Of a stretch of DNA of 64,000 nt, positions 26,622-35,352 are shown one piece after another (position 1 is the stretch's first letter; every line of letters starts with the position of its first letter). The stretch is from Paeniglutamicibacter antarcticus (lineage in GTDB: Bacteria; Actinomycetota; Actinomycetes; Actinomycetales; Micrococcaceae): positions 62,001-126,000 of the forward strand of contig NZ_CZJT01000103.1 of NCBI RefSeq assembly GCF_900010755.1, in the 5' to 3' direction. The notes under the pieces were generated by a model. The model was not told the DNA's origin, searched no databases, and worked only from the letters and a program-made list of their open reading frames with translations. Made by a program: the position numbers and the translations under genes.

Positions 26622-27185
26622 TTAGTATTCGCGGTTCTGGCCCGGCACCTTGAGCAGCGAGTACCTGTTCTCCAGGATCCCGCCCGCATACTGCCGGGTT
26701 GAGGTCAGCTCCAGCTTTGCCGTGCCACGCATGGCAAACAACGGCCGGCCACCGCCAAGGATAACCGGCATGGTGTAGAGGAAGAGCTCGTCGACCAGTC
26801 CTTCGTCGGCAAACTGTCCGGCGACGGATCCGCCGCCGACAACCCACACGTCCTTGCCGTTGGCACTGCGGGCAATGTCCCCCGCCCACTCGGTCACCTC
26901 ACCTCGCACGAAGCTCAGGTCTGCACCCGGGAATGCGGCAAGTTCGCGGTGCGTGAAGATCCACACGGGAATTCCCGCGTAGGGCCACTCATCGCCCATT
27001 TCGCGCAGCATCCATGAATAGGTGTCGGCACCCAGGACGATGGCGCCGATGTTCTCAAGAAATGCAGCATAGCCCTCGGCTTGGCCCTCAAAGCCCTCGA
27101 ATTCCATGAGCCACTCGAGGCTCTCATGCTCATCGGCAATGTAACCGTCAACAGAGGCCGCTACGTAATACCTAAATTGCGTCAT
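26622..27185 (-). CDS. Dihydrofolate reductase/RibD C-terminal domain protein
   Basis: 187-aa stand-alone RibD_C-type reductase: FRYYVAASVDGYIAD at the start, GADTYSWML in the middle, VWVVGGGSVAGQF as the NADPH-binding glycine loop, and a C-terminal LYTMPVILGGGRPLF. Such proteins are annotated as dihydrofolate reductase family, but most do not replace FolA; the real substrate is unknown. TAGGAT ends 7 nt before the ATG at 27185 (leaderless type); the frame extends only 6 codons further. Confidence 0.87.
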   Translation of the reverse strand: MTQFRYYVAASVDGYIADEHESLEWLMEFEGFEGQAEGYAAFLENIGAIVLGADTYSWMLREMGDEWPYAGIPVWIFTHRELAAFPGADLSFVRGEVTEWAGDIARSANGKDVWVVGGGSVAGQFADEGLVDELFLYTMPVILGGGRPLFAMRGTAKLELTSTRQYAGGILENRYSLLKVPGQNREY

Positions 27186-27385
27186 GCTGCCCATCCTATC
27201 CACGAAAGTTCAGGTCGAGGTTGGTTCAGCGGGCGCCGATCCGGTGCGCCTACCCGCAGGAGGTCTGTGGCGGATTACCGGGGCCGGATCATCCAGGCCC
27301 GGGCCGCCGGTGAAAGCAACACATTCTTCCTCATAAAAATTCGCGACTGGCCCGGGAATTTCCTCGAATGACCGGAACACAGAAA

Positions 27386-27427
27386 TCCCCCCTCTCGTTG
27401 ATGCTTTCACATCGGTGAGAGGGGGGA
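27386..27427. terminator. GC-rich hairpin
   Basis: Stem TCCCCCCTCTC paired with GAGAGGGGGGA (11 bp) around a 20-base loop. Read on the minus strand it is followed by TTTCT, so it may be a second terminator for the phosphate-transporter operon. Confidence 0.55.
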
Positions 27428-27512
27428 AGAAGTCCTGTTTCAGGCACAGGCCCAAAGGCTGGGCATCGCGCCATGCCTGACGGGATGGCGAGCCAAACCC
27501 CGTGATGCAAGC

Positions 27513-27540
27513 CCGGGGTGGAGCGTTTCCGCCACCCCGA
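27513..27540 (-). terminator. Terminator of the phosphate-transporter operon
   Basis: Stem CGGGGTGG/CCACCCCG with a 10-base loop, 26 bp after the stop of the small membrane gene. No clear T-tract, so efficiency is uncertain. Confidence 0.5.
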
Positions 27541-27565
27541 GCCAGATCAGGAACGTGCAGTTCTG

Positions 27566-27805
27566 CTAGATACCGAGAATTTTCTCGCTCAGTGCCGGAA
27601 CGATCAGGATGATGCCGAAGAGCACCACGGCACCGCAGAGGGCGAAGCAGATGTAGGCTGCGCTCTTGGCCAGGGTCGTCGAGCGGTTATCGTCTTCAGC
27701 CACTGCCAGCATTCGAACACCCAACGAGTAGGCGCCGACGATGAAGAGTGCCGAAATCCAGGTAACGATGGCAACGATCAGGAATGCGTCCCATTGGATA
27801 TTCAT
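27566..27805 (-). CDS. Small membrane protein of PiT operon
   Basis: 79-aa protein with two long TM segments (about 6-30 and 48-72) and a short polar loop (AEDDNRSTTLAKS). It is translated from an ATG overlapping the transporter stop by 4 nt. The tight coupling suggests it assists or forms part of the phosphate transporter; function not established. Confidence 0.8.
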   Translation of the reverse strand: MNIQWDAFLIVAIVTWISALFIVGAYSLGVRMLAVAEDDNRSTTLAKSAAYICFALCGAVVLFGIILIVPALSEKILGI

Positions 27806-29010
27806 GGCGTGTGCTCCTGCTTTGCCTTGGCGCGCGCCATCTTGCGGCGCTCCTTCTTGGTGGGAATGTTTACAGCGGCACCGGATACGTCAACATCGCT
27901 GATGGCGTTTCCATGTCCGACGATCTCGCGGCGTGAAAGGAACCAGATCAGCAGCAAGGAACCGAGGCCAAGAACCGTCACAATGACCAGGCCGATGGTT
28001 CCGAAGTAGGCGAGCCCCGCGGCGGCGGCACCCATGATGGCGGCTGCCGGAAGCGTGAAGAGCCAACCAACCGCGATCTTTCCGGCGGTTCCCCAGCGGA
28101 CCTCGGCACCCTTGCGTCCCAGGCCGGAGCCGATGACGGAACCGGAGGCGACCTGCGTGGTGGACAGCGCGAAGCCCAAGTGCGAAGAAGCCAGGATGGC
28201 TGCCGCGGTGGAAGTCTCGGCGGCGAAGCCCTGTGCCGGCTTGACGTCGGTGAGGCCCGAACCCATGGTTCGGATGATGCGCCAGCCACCCATGTAGGTG
28301 CCCAGTGCGATGGCAAGTGCACAGGCTGCGATGACCCAGAAGTGCGGTCCGGTGCCTGCGGTCTGCAGGCCCGAAGCAACCAGTGTCAGGGTGATGACAC
28401 CCATGGTCTTCTGTGCATCGTTGGTGCCGTGGGCAAGGGCCACAAGCGAAGAGGAGAAGATCTGGCCGTAACGGAAACCGCCGCGCTTCGGGGAGGAGAC
28501 ACCCGACTGGCGCTTGGTCACCGCGTAAGCAAGTTTTGTCGCAAGATATGCCGAGGTTCCGGCGATCACCGGCGCCACAAGGGCCGGAAGCAGCACCTTG
28601 GACATCAGCACGTTGTAGTCAATGGCACCGAATCCTGCGCCAACGATTGCCGCGCCGATCAACCCGCCGAACAGTGCGTGGGATGAGCTGGAAGGAAGTC
28701 CGAGCAACCATGTGAGCATGTTCCAGATGACGGCGCCCATCAGGCCGGCGAAGATCATGGCCGGCATGATTTGCACGCCGCCGTCTCCGCCTTCCTTGAT
28801 GATTCCGCCGGAAATGGTCTTGGCGACCTCGGTCGAAAGGAAAGCGCCGACGAGGTTCAGCACGGCCGCGAGAGCAACAGCGGTTTTAGGCTTGATGGCT
28901 CCGGTCGCGATGGGCGTGGCCATCGCATTCGCGGTGTCGTGGAAGCCATTGGTGAAGTCAAAGAATAGGGCAAGTGCAATGACCAGGACGACGATAAGCG
29001 TCAGATCCAT
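27802..29010 (-). CDS. PiT family inorganic phosphate transporter
   Basis: 402-aa low-affinity phosphate:cation symporter of the PiT (Pit/PHO4) family. Both inverted-repeat signatures are present: FTNGFHDTANAMATPIATG in the first half and VALAHGTNDAQKTMG in the second. About ten TM helices, with a basic C-terminal tail (KKERRKMARAKAKQ). The ATG lacks a clear ribosome site. I looked for a Pho-type direct repeat in the 219 bp upstream and could not identify one with confidence. Confidence 0.95.
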   Translation of the reverse strand: MDLTLIVVLVIALALFFDFTNGFHDTANAMATPIATGAIKPKTAVALAAVLNLVGAFLSTEVAKTISGGIIKEGGDGGVQIMPAMIFAGLMGAVIWNMLTWLLGLPSSSSHALFGGLIGAAIVGAGFGAIDYNVLMSKVLLPALVAPVIAGTSAYLATKLAYAVTKRQSGVSSPKRGGFRYGQIFSSSLVALAHGTNDAQKTMGVITLTLVASGLQTAGTGPHFWVIAACALAIALGTYMGGWRIIRTMGSGLTDVKPAQGFAAETSTAAAILASSHLGFALSTTQVASGSVIGSGLGRKGAEVRWGTAGKIAVGWLFTLPAAAIMGAAAAGLAYFGTIGLVIVTVLGLGSLLLIWFLSRREIVGHGNAISDVDVSGAAVNIPTKKERRKMARAKAKQEHTP

Positions 29011-29229
29011 GTAAAAACCAATCTTGGGTTACGGGCGAGGGCCGAGGCGCACACGGTCACCCGGAATTTCCGCATTGTTTGCCCAATGTTTCGTTTCTGG
29101 TCACCTAAGTCGCCAATTCATCATATGGCCTGTAGAAAACTAGTCAATTCCCACACGTTCATCCGATCGCCCCTTTCGCGTGTGATTAGGGGGCACCGGG
29201 GGCATGGGGCATTTTCGGCGTGAGCGACC

Positions 29230-30672
29230 TCACGGGTCGCGAGGCTCCACCATCCTGGCCATCAGCTCAATGAGCAATCGTCCGGAAAACTCCCGCGGAA
29301 GCGCCTCGACCAATGCCATGACCGGAGCCATGGCTTCTGGCAAACCTGCCGAACCATCGGCCAGGCCGATTTGGGCGAGCAAACCCTGGGCCGTATCCGA
29401 ATCCAGTTCCGGCAACGCTCCGCCACCGAGTGCTGCGAGAACCTCCCCGGGATCCACCCCGGGCTCTCCCCTGACTTCATCGGCGGCCTTGACCATGGCC
29501 TCCGATAACCCGGTGAGCCCGGGCTCGGTGGCCGGGGTAATGGTCACATGCGTGGTGCGCGGCATCCAGCTGCCATCCAATTGCCGGAAGGCCGGCTGAA
29601 GTTGCGCGTACCAGCCATGGGTGCGCAATTTGTCCGCCCAGCGATGCGGGTCAACTCTTCGGCCAACAGGAACCCCGTCATCTTGGGCCACGGCAAAGAG
29701 GGGGCCCACGGGTTTCCCAAGAACGCGCAACCCGTCGATCGAATCTAGGTGGGCCAGCAACGAGTCCGTGGATCGACGGCAGGAGTCGGCGAGCGCGGCG
29801 AAGCCTGGTGCGCCAAGGGCGTTGATGATGGCCCAAGCGGCGGCGAGTGGAGCTGCCGATTTCGAGCCAAGCAGGGTTGAGTTGACCACTGGGTAGCCGG
29901 GCCAGCGGGTGGTGGCAAAATACTGGGCGCGCTGTCTGTCCCTGCCCCGGGTCAGCAGGACAGAAGTTCCCTTGGGTGCATAACCGTATTTGTGGAGGTC
30001 GGCGGCGAGGCTGGTGACTCCCGGGACGCGCAGGTCCCAATCGGGCAGCCCCTGCCAGAATGGCAGGATCCATCCACCGATACATGCATCAACATGGCAA
30101 TCAATTCCTTGTGCGGCGGCAGCTCCGGCTACGTCTGCCACGGGGTCCATCGCCGCATAGGGGTAGCAGGGAGCGGAGAGCACCACCAAGGCGGTGTCTG
30201 GCCCCATCTTCTCGATGATTGCCGATGCCTTGACTTGCCCGTCCGCTTCCACCGGGATCAGCTCAAGCTCGAGGCCGAAGTACTCCGCTGCCTTATGGAA
30301 GGCCGCGTGGACGGTTGTTGGCGCAATGATTTTGGGCGTTCCAGCTCCCAGGTAGTTCGAACGTGCTGTCTTCACCGCGAGCAGGCAGCTTTCGGTGCCT
30401 CCGCTGGTCATTGTCCCCACTACGTTCTTATCCCCTCCCAGCAGGTCCCGGGCGAATCCAATGACTTCGCGTTCCATGACAGCCACCGAGGTGAAGGCGG
30501 TGGGATCCAGCCCGTTGACTTGTTGGACGAGCGCCATGGCGTTCGCGGCGAGCCTGTCGAGTTCGGGCAGCCCCGAGTCATAGACGTAGGAGAGGACCCT
30601 TCCACCATGGGTTGGAGCGTCTGCTTCCCGCAGTTCCTTGAGTCGGGCCAGGATTTCTTGGGGGTCCCTCAT
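29230..30672 (-). CDS. PLP-dependent decarboxylase/lyase (GAD or sphingosine-phosphate lyase-like)
   Basis: 480-aa fold-type I PLP enzyme. Visible: TSGGTESCLLAVKTAR (phosphate-binding Gly-rich loop), HVDACIGGW (Asp that pairs with pyridine N), and DLHKYGYAPKG with the Schiff-base Lys. The motif set is close to sphingosine-1-phosphate lyase and group II decarboxylases. Substrate unknown. Its ATG overlaps the stop of the upstream symporter gene (ATGA), so the imported compound may be its substrate or a precursor (inference). Confidence 0.85.
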   Translation of the reverse strand: MRDPQEILARLKELREADAPTHGGRVLSYVYDSGLPELDRLAANAMALVQQVNGLDPTAFTSVAVMEREVIGFARDLLGGDKNVVGTMTSGGTESCLLAVKTARSNYLGAGTPKIIAPTTVHAAFHKAAEYFGLELELIPVEADGQVKASAIIEKMGPDTALVVLSAPCYPYAAMDPVADVAGAAAAQGIDCHVDACIGGWILPFWQGLPDWDLRVPGVTSLAADLHKYGYAPKGTSVLLTRGRDRQRAQYFATTRWPGYPVVNSTLLGSKSAAPLAAAWAIINALGAPGFAALADSCRRSTDSLLAHLDSIDGLRVLGKPVGPLFAVAQDDGVPVGRRVDPHRWADKLRTHGWYAQLQPAFRQLDGSWMPRTTHVTITPATEPGLTGLSEAMVKAADEVRGEPGVDPGEVLAALGGGALPELDSDTAQGLLAQIGLADGSAGLPEAMAPVMALVEALPREFSGRLLIELMARMVEPRDP

Positions 30673-32054
30673 GGTTGATTCCCTTCCGTGGCGGTGGGTG
30701 CCGTCCGCGGCGCGCCGTGAGAGATGTCGTCTTCCCGCAGCGGGTATCGGCGGAAGGAGAGAAGCGACAGGGCGATGATGACAGCCGGGACGATACTGAA
30801 GCTCATGATGATGCCATTGATGGCGCTGGATTGTTGGGTGACCGTTTGCCCGGCAACGGATTCGACATAGCCACTGGCCCAGAGCATCAGGGTGAGCACC
30901 GTTGCGCCCAGTGCCATGCCTGTGGTTTCCCCCGCGGTCCAGACGCCGCCAAAGATGCCCGCCTGCCCGTCCCCGTGGGTGCCGGCATCGTGCGATATGA
31001 CATCTGGCAGCATCGACATGGGCAATGATTGCATGCCCGCGTAGCCTGCCCCGGCGAGCGCCACCGGGAAATAGATCCAGTTTCCGGGGGCAATGAGCAT
31101 GAAGGAAAGCGTGATCGCGGCAATGCCAAAGAGGATGCTGGAGTAATTGAACGCTTTTTCCTTGCCCAAGCGTTTGGCGAGCATGCGCCAGATGGGGACA
31201 AAGAGCAGTGCGGGACCAATCAATGCGACGAACAGGAAGATCACAGCAGCTTCATCACGCAATATCCATGTCGCTACATATTGGGCTCCTGCGAGCATGC
31301 CGCCGGTAGCCAATCCCTGCAGCGCGAAGGTGAGCAGGAGCGCCCTGAAGGGTTGGCTCCGCTTGAGGGTTGCGAATCCATTACTGTAATTTTCCATGAT
31401 CGAACCTATGTTCGAATGCCGGGTGTTTTGCCGGGGTGCGACCCGCGCGGCGAGAAGCATGCTCACGCCAATCAGCACACCGCAGGCCAGGGCCATCAGG
31501 AAATAGCCCAGCCATTTGTTCTCCCCGCCCAAGGAACGCAATGCGGGTCCCCCTGCCCCAAAGACAAGAATTGCCACCGAGAGCACCAGGACCCGGATCG
31601 AGAGCAACCTGGTGCGCTGGTCATACCCCTCGGTCAGTTCGGCCGGCAAAGCAATGTACGGCACCTGAAACAGGCTGAATGCGGTTGCCGTGGCGGTGAA
31701 GGCGATAAGTACCCAGATGCTGGCTGCCACGGGACCAATGGCTGTTGGTACCGCGAAGGTCAGCAGGAAGAACACCGGCAACAACATCCCGCCAAGAACC
31801 ATGAACCGCTTGCGGGACCCGGTGCTGGCCAGGTCATGGTCACTGCGCGCCCCGATCACTGGATCGATGAGCACGTCCCAGACCTTCGCGAGAGTCACGA
31901 GCAGGCCGGCGGCAATGGCGGCGATACCCAGGGTGTCGGTCATGTAGTAAATCAGCACCAAGCCGGGCAACGTGGCGAAACCTCCTGTACCCATCGAACC
32001 AAGGGCGTAGGTGGCCACGGTCTTTCGCGGGAGAGGTTGCTCCAAAGCGCTCAT
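30669..32054 (-). CDS. MFS/GPH-type cation symporter (MelB-like)
   Basis: 461-aa, 12-TM transporter with the glycoside-pentoside-hexuronide layout: an Asp/Lys-rich TM2 region (LVTLAKVWDVLIDPVIGARSD) matching the MelB cation site, and RKRFMVLGG in loop 2-3. Substrate unknown; likely a sugar or amino compound imported for the coupled PLP enzyme. The ATG at 32054 (MSALEQPLPR) is preceded by TACACT 7 nt upstream, a leaderless-type start. Confidence 0.88.
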   Translation of the reverse strand: MSALEQPLPRKTVATYALGSMGTGGFATLPGLVLIYYMTDTLGIAAIAAGLLVTLAKVWDVLIDPVIGARSDHDLASTGSRKRFMVLGGMLLPVFFLLTFAVPTAIGPVAASIWVLIAFTATATAFSLFQVPYIALPAELTEGYDQRTRLLSIRVLVLSVAILVFGAGGPALRSLGGENKWLGYFLMALACGVLIGVSMLLAARVAPRQNTRHSNIGSIMENYSNGFATLKRSQPFRALLLTFALQGLATGGMLAGAQYVATWILRDEAAVIFLFVALIGPALLFVPIWRMLAKRLGKEKAFNYSSILFGIAAITLSFMLIAPGNWIYFPVALAGAGYAGMQSLPMSMLPDVISHDAGTHGDGQAGIFGGVWTAGETTGMALGATVLTLMLWASGYVESVAGQTVTQQSSAINGIIMSFSIVPAVIIALSLLSFRRYPLREDDISHGAPRTAPTATEGNQP

Positions 32055-32204
32055 GACTTGGAGTGTACGCACTGTATGCGGAAATTTTTAGGGGTTCCCG
32101 GATAAGGCGTTTGCCCCATGACGGTGCCCGTCCCCCGGTTTTATGCTCGCCACGGGAGCGGCACGCGGCCGCGCCACAGAATTCACCGAACGCGAAGGAA
32201 CATC

Positions 32205-32567
32205 ATGAACAAGGTAGCCATCAGTTTATGTACGGGGCTCGAGGACCCGGAGAAGGTCACGGTTGCATTCCTGGTCGCCGTTGGCGCGGTCGAACAGGGA
32301 CGGGAGGTGAGGATGTTCCTGACCAAGGAGGCCGTTCGGCTCGCGCTCGCCGGCCACGCCCAGGCGATCGCGTGCGAGGGCTGCCCGCCGCTGGCCGGAC
32401 TGCTGGAACGCTATGCAGCAGCGGGCGGAACCTTCCTGGTCTGCCCCATCTGCCTCGACGCACGCCACATCGACAGGTCAAGCTTCCTGCCCAATGCCGA
32501 GGCCGGGGGAACCGTCCAGCTCTGGGCATGGATCGGCGAGGATTCGGCCGTCACATTTTCCTACTGA
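32205..32567 (+). CDS. DsrE/DsrF-like protein
   Basis: 120-aa protein of the DsrE fold: KVAISLCTGLEDPEKVTVAF at the start, GREVRMFLTKEAVRLA in the middle, then C-E-G-C-P-P and FLVCPICLDARHID with Cys residues where DsrE proteins carry sulfur. It may be a sulfur-carrier or sulfurtransferase-like protein; the actual partner is unknown. AAGGA lies 6 nt before the ATG, which decides the start. Confidence 0.85.
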   Translation: MNKVAISLCTGLEDPEKVTVAFLVAVGAVEQGREVRMFLTKEAVRLALAGHAQAIACEGCPPLAGLLERYAAAGGTFLVCPICLDARHIDRSSFLPNAEAGGTVQLWAWIGEDSAVTFSY

Positions 32568-32610
32568 AGCTAGAGGCACGAGGGCCTGCTTGCGCTCCTA
32601 AGATGTAGGC

Positions 32611-34230
32611 GTGGGGCAGATCAATGCAGCGCAACCCGCCGGAGACCCCGGGTGCACACAGGGTGGACCCCGAACAACAGGGTCCGCCCCCAAACCGCGG
32701 CGCTCGGAGGTCCTTGCCGCCGTGTCCTTGTCCATCGACCTGGGTCTCGGGCAACCCATGGAACACATGTTGCGTTCCTGCGTCCTGGCACTGCGGATCG
32801 CGGATCACATCGGCGTCACCGAATTGGGCAAGAAACGCATCTTCTATGCAAACCTGCTCGCCTGGATCGGCTGCCATGCCGACTCATCCGAGCTGGCCGC
32901 ACTTTTCACCGACGACATTGCCTTCCGGGCCGACTACTACCTCATCGATGCCCATGGACTTCCCATGCTCTCGCTCATGCTCCGCCATGCGGCGATGGGC
33001 GCCCGGCCACTGCCACGGACGGGGAATCGTGTCCGGTTCGCCCTTGAGTCGGCCCGGACCGTGAGGTCGCTGATTACCTCGCACTGCAATTCCGCGGGCG
33101 CGCTCGCCGGACGGGTGGGGCTCGATGCAGGCACGGCCTCAATGCTCGCCTGTACCTTTGAACGCTGGGATGGCGCCGGTCTGCCGTTGGGGTTGAGGGG
33201 TTCGGCGATCCCCTTGGAAATGCGCATCACCCAGTTGGCCGACACCGCCGAGGTGTTCCTGCGCACTGCAGGGTTCACGGCGACCGTTGACATGGTTTCG
33301 CGGCGCGGAGGCACGCAATTCGACCCATCCCTTGCGGAGCTGTTTTGCTCCAATGCTTTGGTGCTCACCGAGGGGTTGTTCGAGCTCGACCCCTGGGTTG
33401 CGGCCCTCCATGCCGCACCGACCGAATGGCCAATGGGCGAGGACGAATTGGATTCGCTGCTCCGCGCCATCGGCGATTTTGCCGACTTGAAGTCCCCCGG
33501 CGCCGCAGGTCATTCCCGGAACGTTGCCACGCTGGTTTCTTCCGCCGCCGGGCTTTTGGGGTTGTCCGCCGAACAAACCGTGATCCTGCGCCGCGCCGCA
33601 TGGACCCACGACATTGGAAGGATGGGTGTCTCCAACAAGATCTGGGATGCCACGGCACCGTTGTCGACAGTGGATACCGAGCACCTGCACCGATATCCGG
33701 AATTAAGCGAGCGAATCCTGTCACGTATTCCAGGCCTGCGTGATGCCGCACGGATCGCCGGTGCACACCGGGAACGGTTGGACGGCTCTGGATACCCGCG
33801 CGGGCTGGGTGGGGAGGAACTCACCGGCCCCCAACGGCTGCTAGCCGTCGCCGATGCCTACCAAGGAATGCTGGAACCGCGCCGACACCGGCCAGCATTC
33901 ACCCCCGTAGAGGCCACGTCGCGGATCACCGAGATCGCGGCCCATGGACGGCTCGATGCGAAATGCGTCGATGCCGTGTTGATGGTCGCTGGTCAACCTG
34001 TGTCCCGGCCGGCACCCGGCGTTGCCGGATTGACCCCGCGGGAGTTGCAGGTCCTTCGATTGGCCTGCCGGGGGCTTTCCGGCCGGGAGGTCGCGGAGTA
34101 CCTGAGGATTTCACCCAAGACCGCACGCAACCACGTCGAACACATCTACACCAAGACCGGGGCAACCAATCGGGTTGAATTGACGCTTTACGCGCTTGAC
34201 CAGAGGCTGCTGGATCGCGACTGGTATTGA
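32611..34230 (+). CDS. Tandem HD-GYP phosphohydrolase with LuxR-type HTH
   Basis: 539-aa regulator. Residues 30-220 look like a degenerate HD-GYP domain: the HD motif is replaced by AWIGCHADSSE, but RWDGAGLPLGLRG keeps the GYP-like end. Residues 285-440 form an intact one: HSRNVATL, WTHDIGRMG (HD), AHRERLDGSGYPRGLGG. The last 65 residues are a LuxR HTH (LTPRELQVLRLACRGLSGREVAEYL). This suggests a sensor or cyclic-nucleotide hydrolase that also binds DNA. GTG start at 32611, 6 nt after TAAGAT (leaderless type). Confidence 0.85.
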   Translation: MGQINAAQPAGDPGCTQGGPRTTGSAPKPRRSEVLAAVSLSIDLGLGQPMEHMLRSCVLALRIADHIGVTELGKKRIFYANLLAWIGCHADSSELAALFTDDIAFRADYYLIDAHGLPMLSLMLRHAAMGARPLPRTGNRVRFALESARTVRSLITSHCNSAGALAGRVGLDAGTASMLACTFERWDGAGLPLGLRGSAIPLEMRITQLADTAEVFLRTAGFTATVDMVSRRGGTQFDPSLAELFCSNALVLTEGLFELDPWVAALHAAPTEWPMGEDELDSLLRAIGDFADLKSPGAAGHSRNVATLVSSAAGLLGLSAEQTVILRRAAWTHDIGRMGVSNKIWDATAPLSTVDTEHLHRYPELSERILSRIPGLRDAARIAGAHRERLDGSGYPRGLGGEELTGPQRLLAVADAYQGMLEPRRHRPAFTPVEATSRITEIAAHGRLDAKCVDAVLMVAGQPVSRPAPGVAGLTPRELQVLRLACRGLSGREVAEYLRISPKTARNHVEHIYTKTGATNRVELTLYALDQRLLDRDWY

Positions 34231-34296
34231 TTCAGCATCAGGGGATCTCCGCGCCGGGGTATACAAGATTCCCGCGCGGGGTCGTAAGCTCGTTCA

Positions 34297-34917
34297 ATGG
34301 CACGATTCTTTGATGTTCACCCCGAAAACCCGCAAGCCCGCTCCATCATGCAGGCGGTAGACATGCTGCGCAATGGCGGCTTGATCGCCTACCCTACCGA
34401 CTCCTGCTATGCCCTGGGCGCCCAAATAGGAAACAAGGAGGCAATGGACCGGATCAAGTTGATCCGCCAACTCGACGACAAGCACCACTTCACGCTGGTC
34501 TGCAAGGACTTCGCCCAGCTTGGCCAGTACGTTGAGGTCAACAACATGGTGTTCCGCAATATCAAGGCAGTTACCCCCGGTAGCTACACCTTCATCTTGC
34601 CGGCGACCAAGGAAGTACCCCGGCGCCTGATGCACTCTAAGAAAAAGACGATTGGCGTTCGCATCCCCGATAATCCAGTGGTGCAAGCACTGCTCGAAGA
34701 ACTTGGTGAGCCAATTCTCTCCAGCACCCTGTTGCTGCCGGGCGAGGAAGAGCCGATGACGCAGGGCTGGGAAATCAAGGAAGCCCTGGACAACGTCGTG
34801 GACGGCGTGATCGATTCGGGCGAATGCGGCATCCAACCGACAACAGTCATTGATTACTCAAGCGGCGAGGCAGTTATTGCCCGTGTTGGCCTGGGCGACC
34901 CCTCACGCTTCGAGTAA
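34297..34917 (+). CDS. YciO/YrdC/Sua5 family protein
   Basis: 206-aa YrdC-like domain protein. Key segments: LRNGGLIAYPTDSCYALGAQI (nucleotide/threonine pocket), LVCKDFAQL, SYTFILPATKEVPRRL and KKTIGVRIPDNPV. The pattern matches the YciO branch rather than TsaC/Sua5, so it is probably not the main t6A enzyme. The hexamer TAAGCT ends about 6 nt before the ATG and no ribosome site is seen. Codon usage is a little less GC-rich than in the neighbours. Confidence 0.88.
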   Translation: MARFFDVHPENPQARSIMQAVDMLRNGGLIAYPTDSCYALGAQIGNKEAMDRIKLIRQLDDKHHFTLVCKDFAQLGQYVEVNNMVFRNIKAVTPGSYTFILPATKEVPRRLMHSKKKTIGVRIPDNPVVQALLEELGEPILSSTLLLPGEEEPMTQGWEIKEALDNVVDGVIDSGECGIQPTTVIDYSSGEAVIARVGLGDPSRFE

Positions 34918-34923
34918 GCGCAC

Positions 34924-35352
34924 TTAGACGGGCGCACCCTGGGAATCGGTGAGGTTGCAAACCAATTGCCAGAGGTGCCCGTCCGGGTCGGCAAAGGTGC
35001 CTACATACTGCAGGCGTCCAGTGGCGTGCTGGATTTCATGCGCGTCAAATGCCCGCCCACCGGCAGCTCCAGCCACCAATAGAACCTGTTCGATTTCCTC
35101 GACACTAGCAATGGCGCAACTAACGAACGCGTCGGTTGCCGGCACCGGAAGCAGCGGAGTGCGCTTGGCCTCTCGCGAGTATTTGGTGAAGTCTTCAGTG
35201 TTTGCAAGAAAAACCATCATCCCCGGCAAATCCAAGCCCACGATCCCCTCGGCAAGCTGCACGTGCTCGGTACCCAAGACCGCCGAATAGAACTCGTGGG
35301 ACCGGTTGATATCCGATACCGCCAAACTCAGCACTGCACCTTGGGTTTTCAT
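34924..35352 (-). CDS. VOC (glyoxalase/bleomycin-resistance) family protein
   Basis: 142-aa single VOC domain with two beta-alpha-beta-beta-beta modules: AVLSLAVSDINRSHEFYSAVL at the start and YVGTFADPDGHLWQLV at the end (metal-site Glu position occupied by Gln). Function not assignable. Its start shares one base with the stop of the epimerase gene (TGATG). Confidence 0.85.
   Translation of the reverse strand: MKTQGAVLSLAVSDINRSHEFYSAVLGTEHVQLAEGIVGLDLPGMMVFLANTEDFTKYSREAKRTPLLPVPATDAFVSCAIASVEEIEQVLLVAGAAGGRAFDAHEIQHATGRLQYVGTFADPDGHLWQLVCNLTDSQGAPV

Larger units (their letters stand above)
27186..27565. other. Intergenic interval with two hairpins
   Basis: 380 bp without a supported gene between the RibD-like gene promoter and the end of the phosphate-transporter operon. 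It contains the two hairpins listed separately. Confidence 0.6.

Noticed and set aside
29011..29229. Possible Pho box upstream of the PiT gene
   Set aside because: GGTCACC-like pieces are present but not in the 11-bp direct-repeat spacing required.
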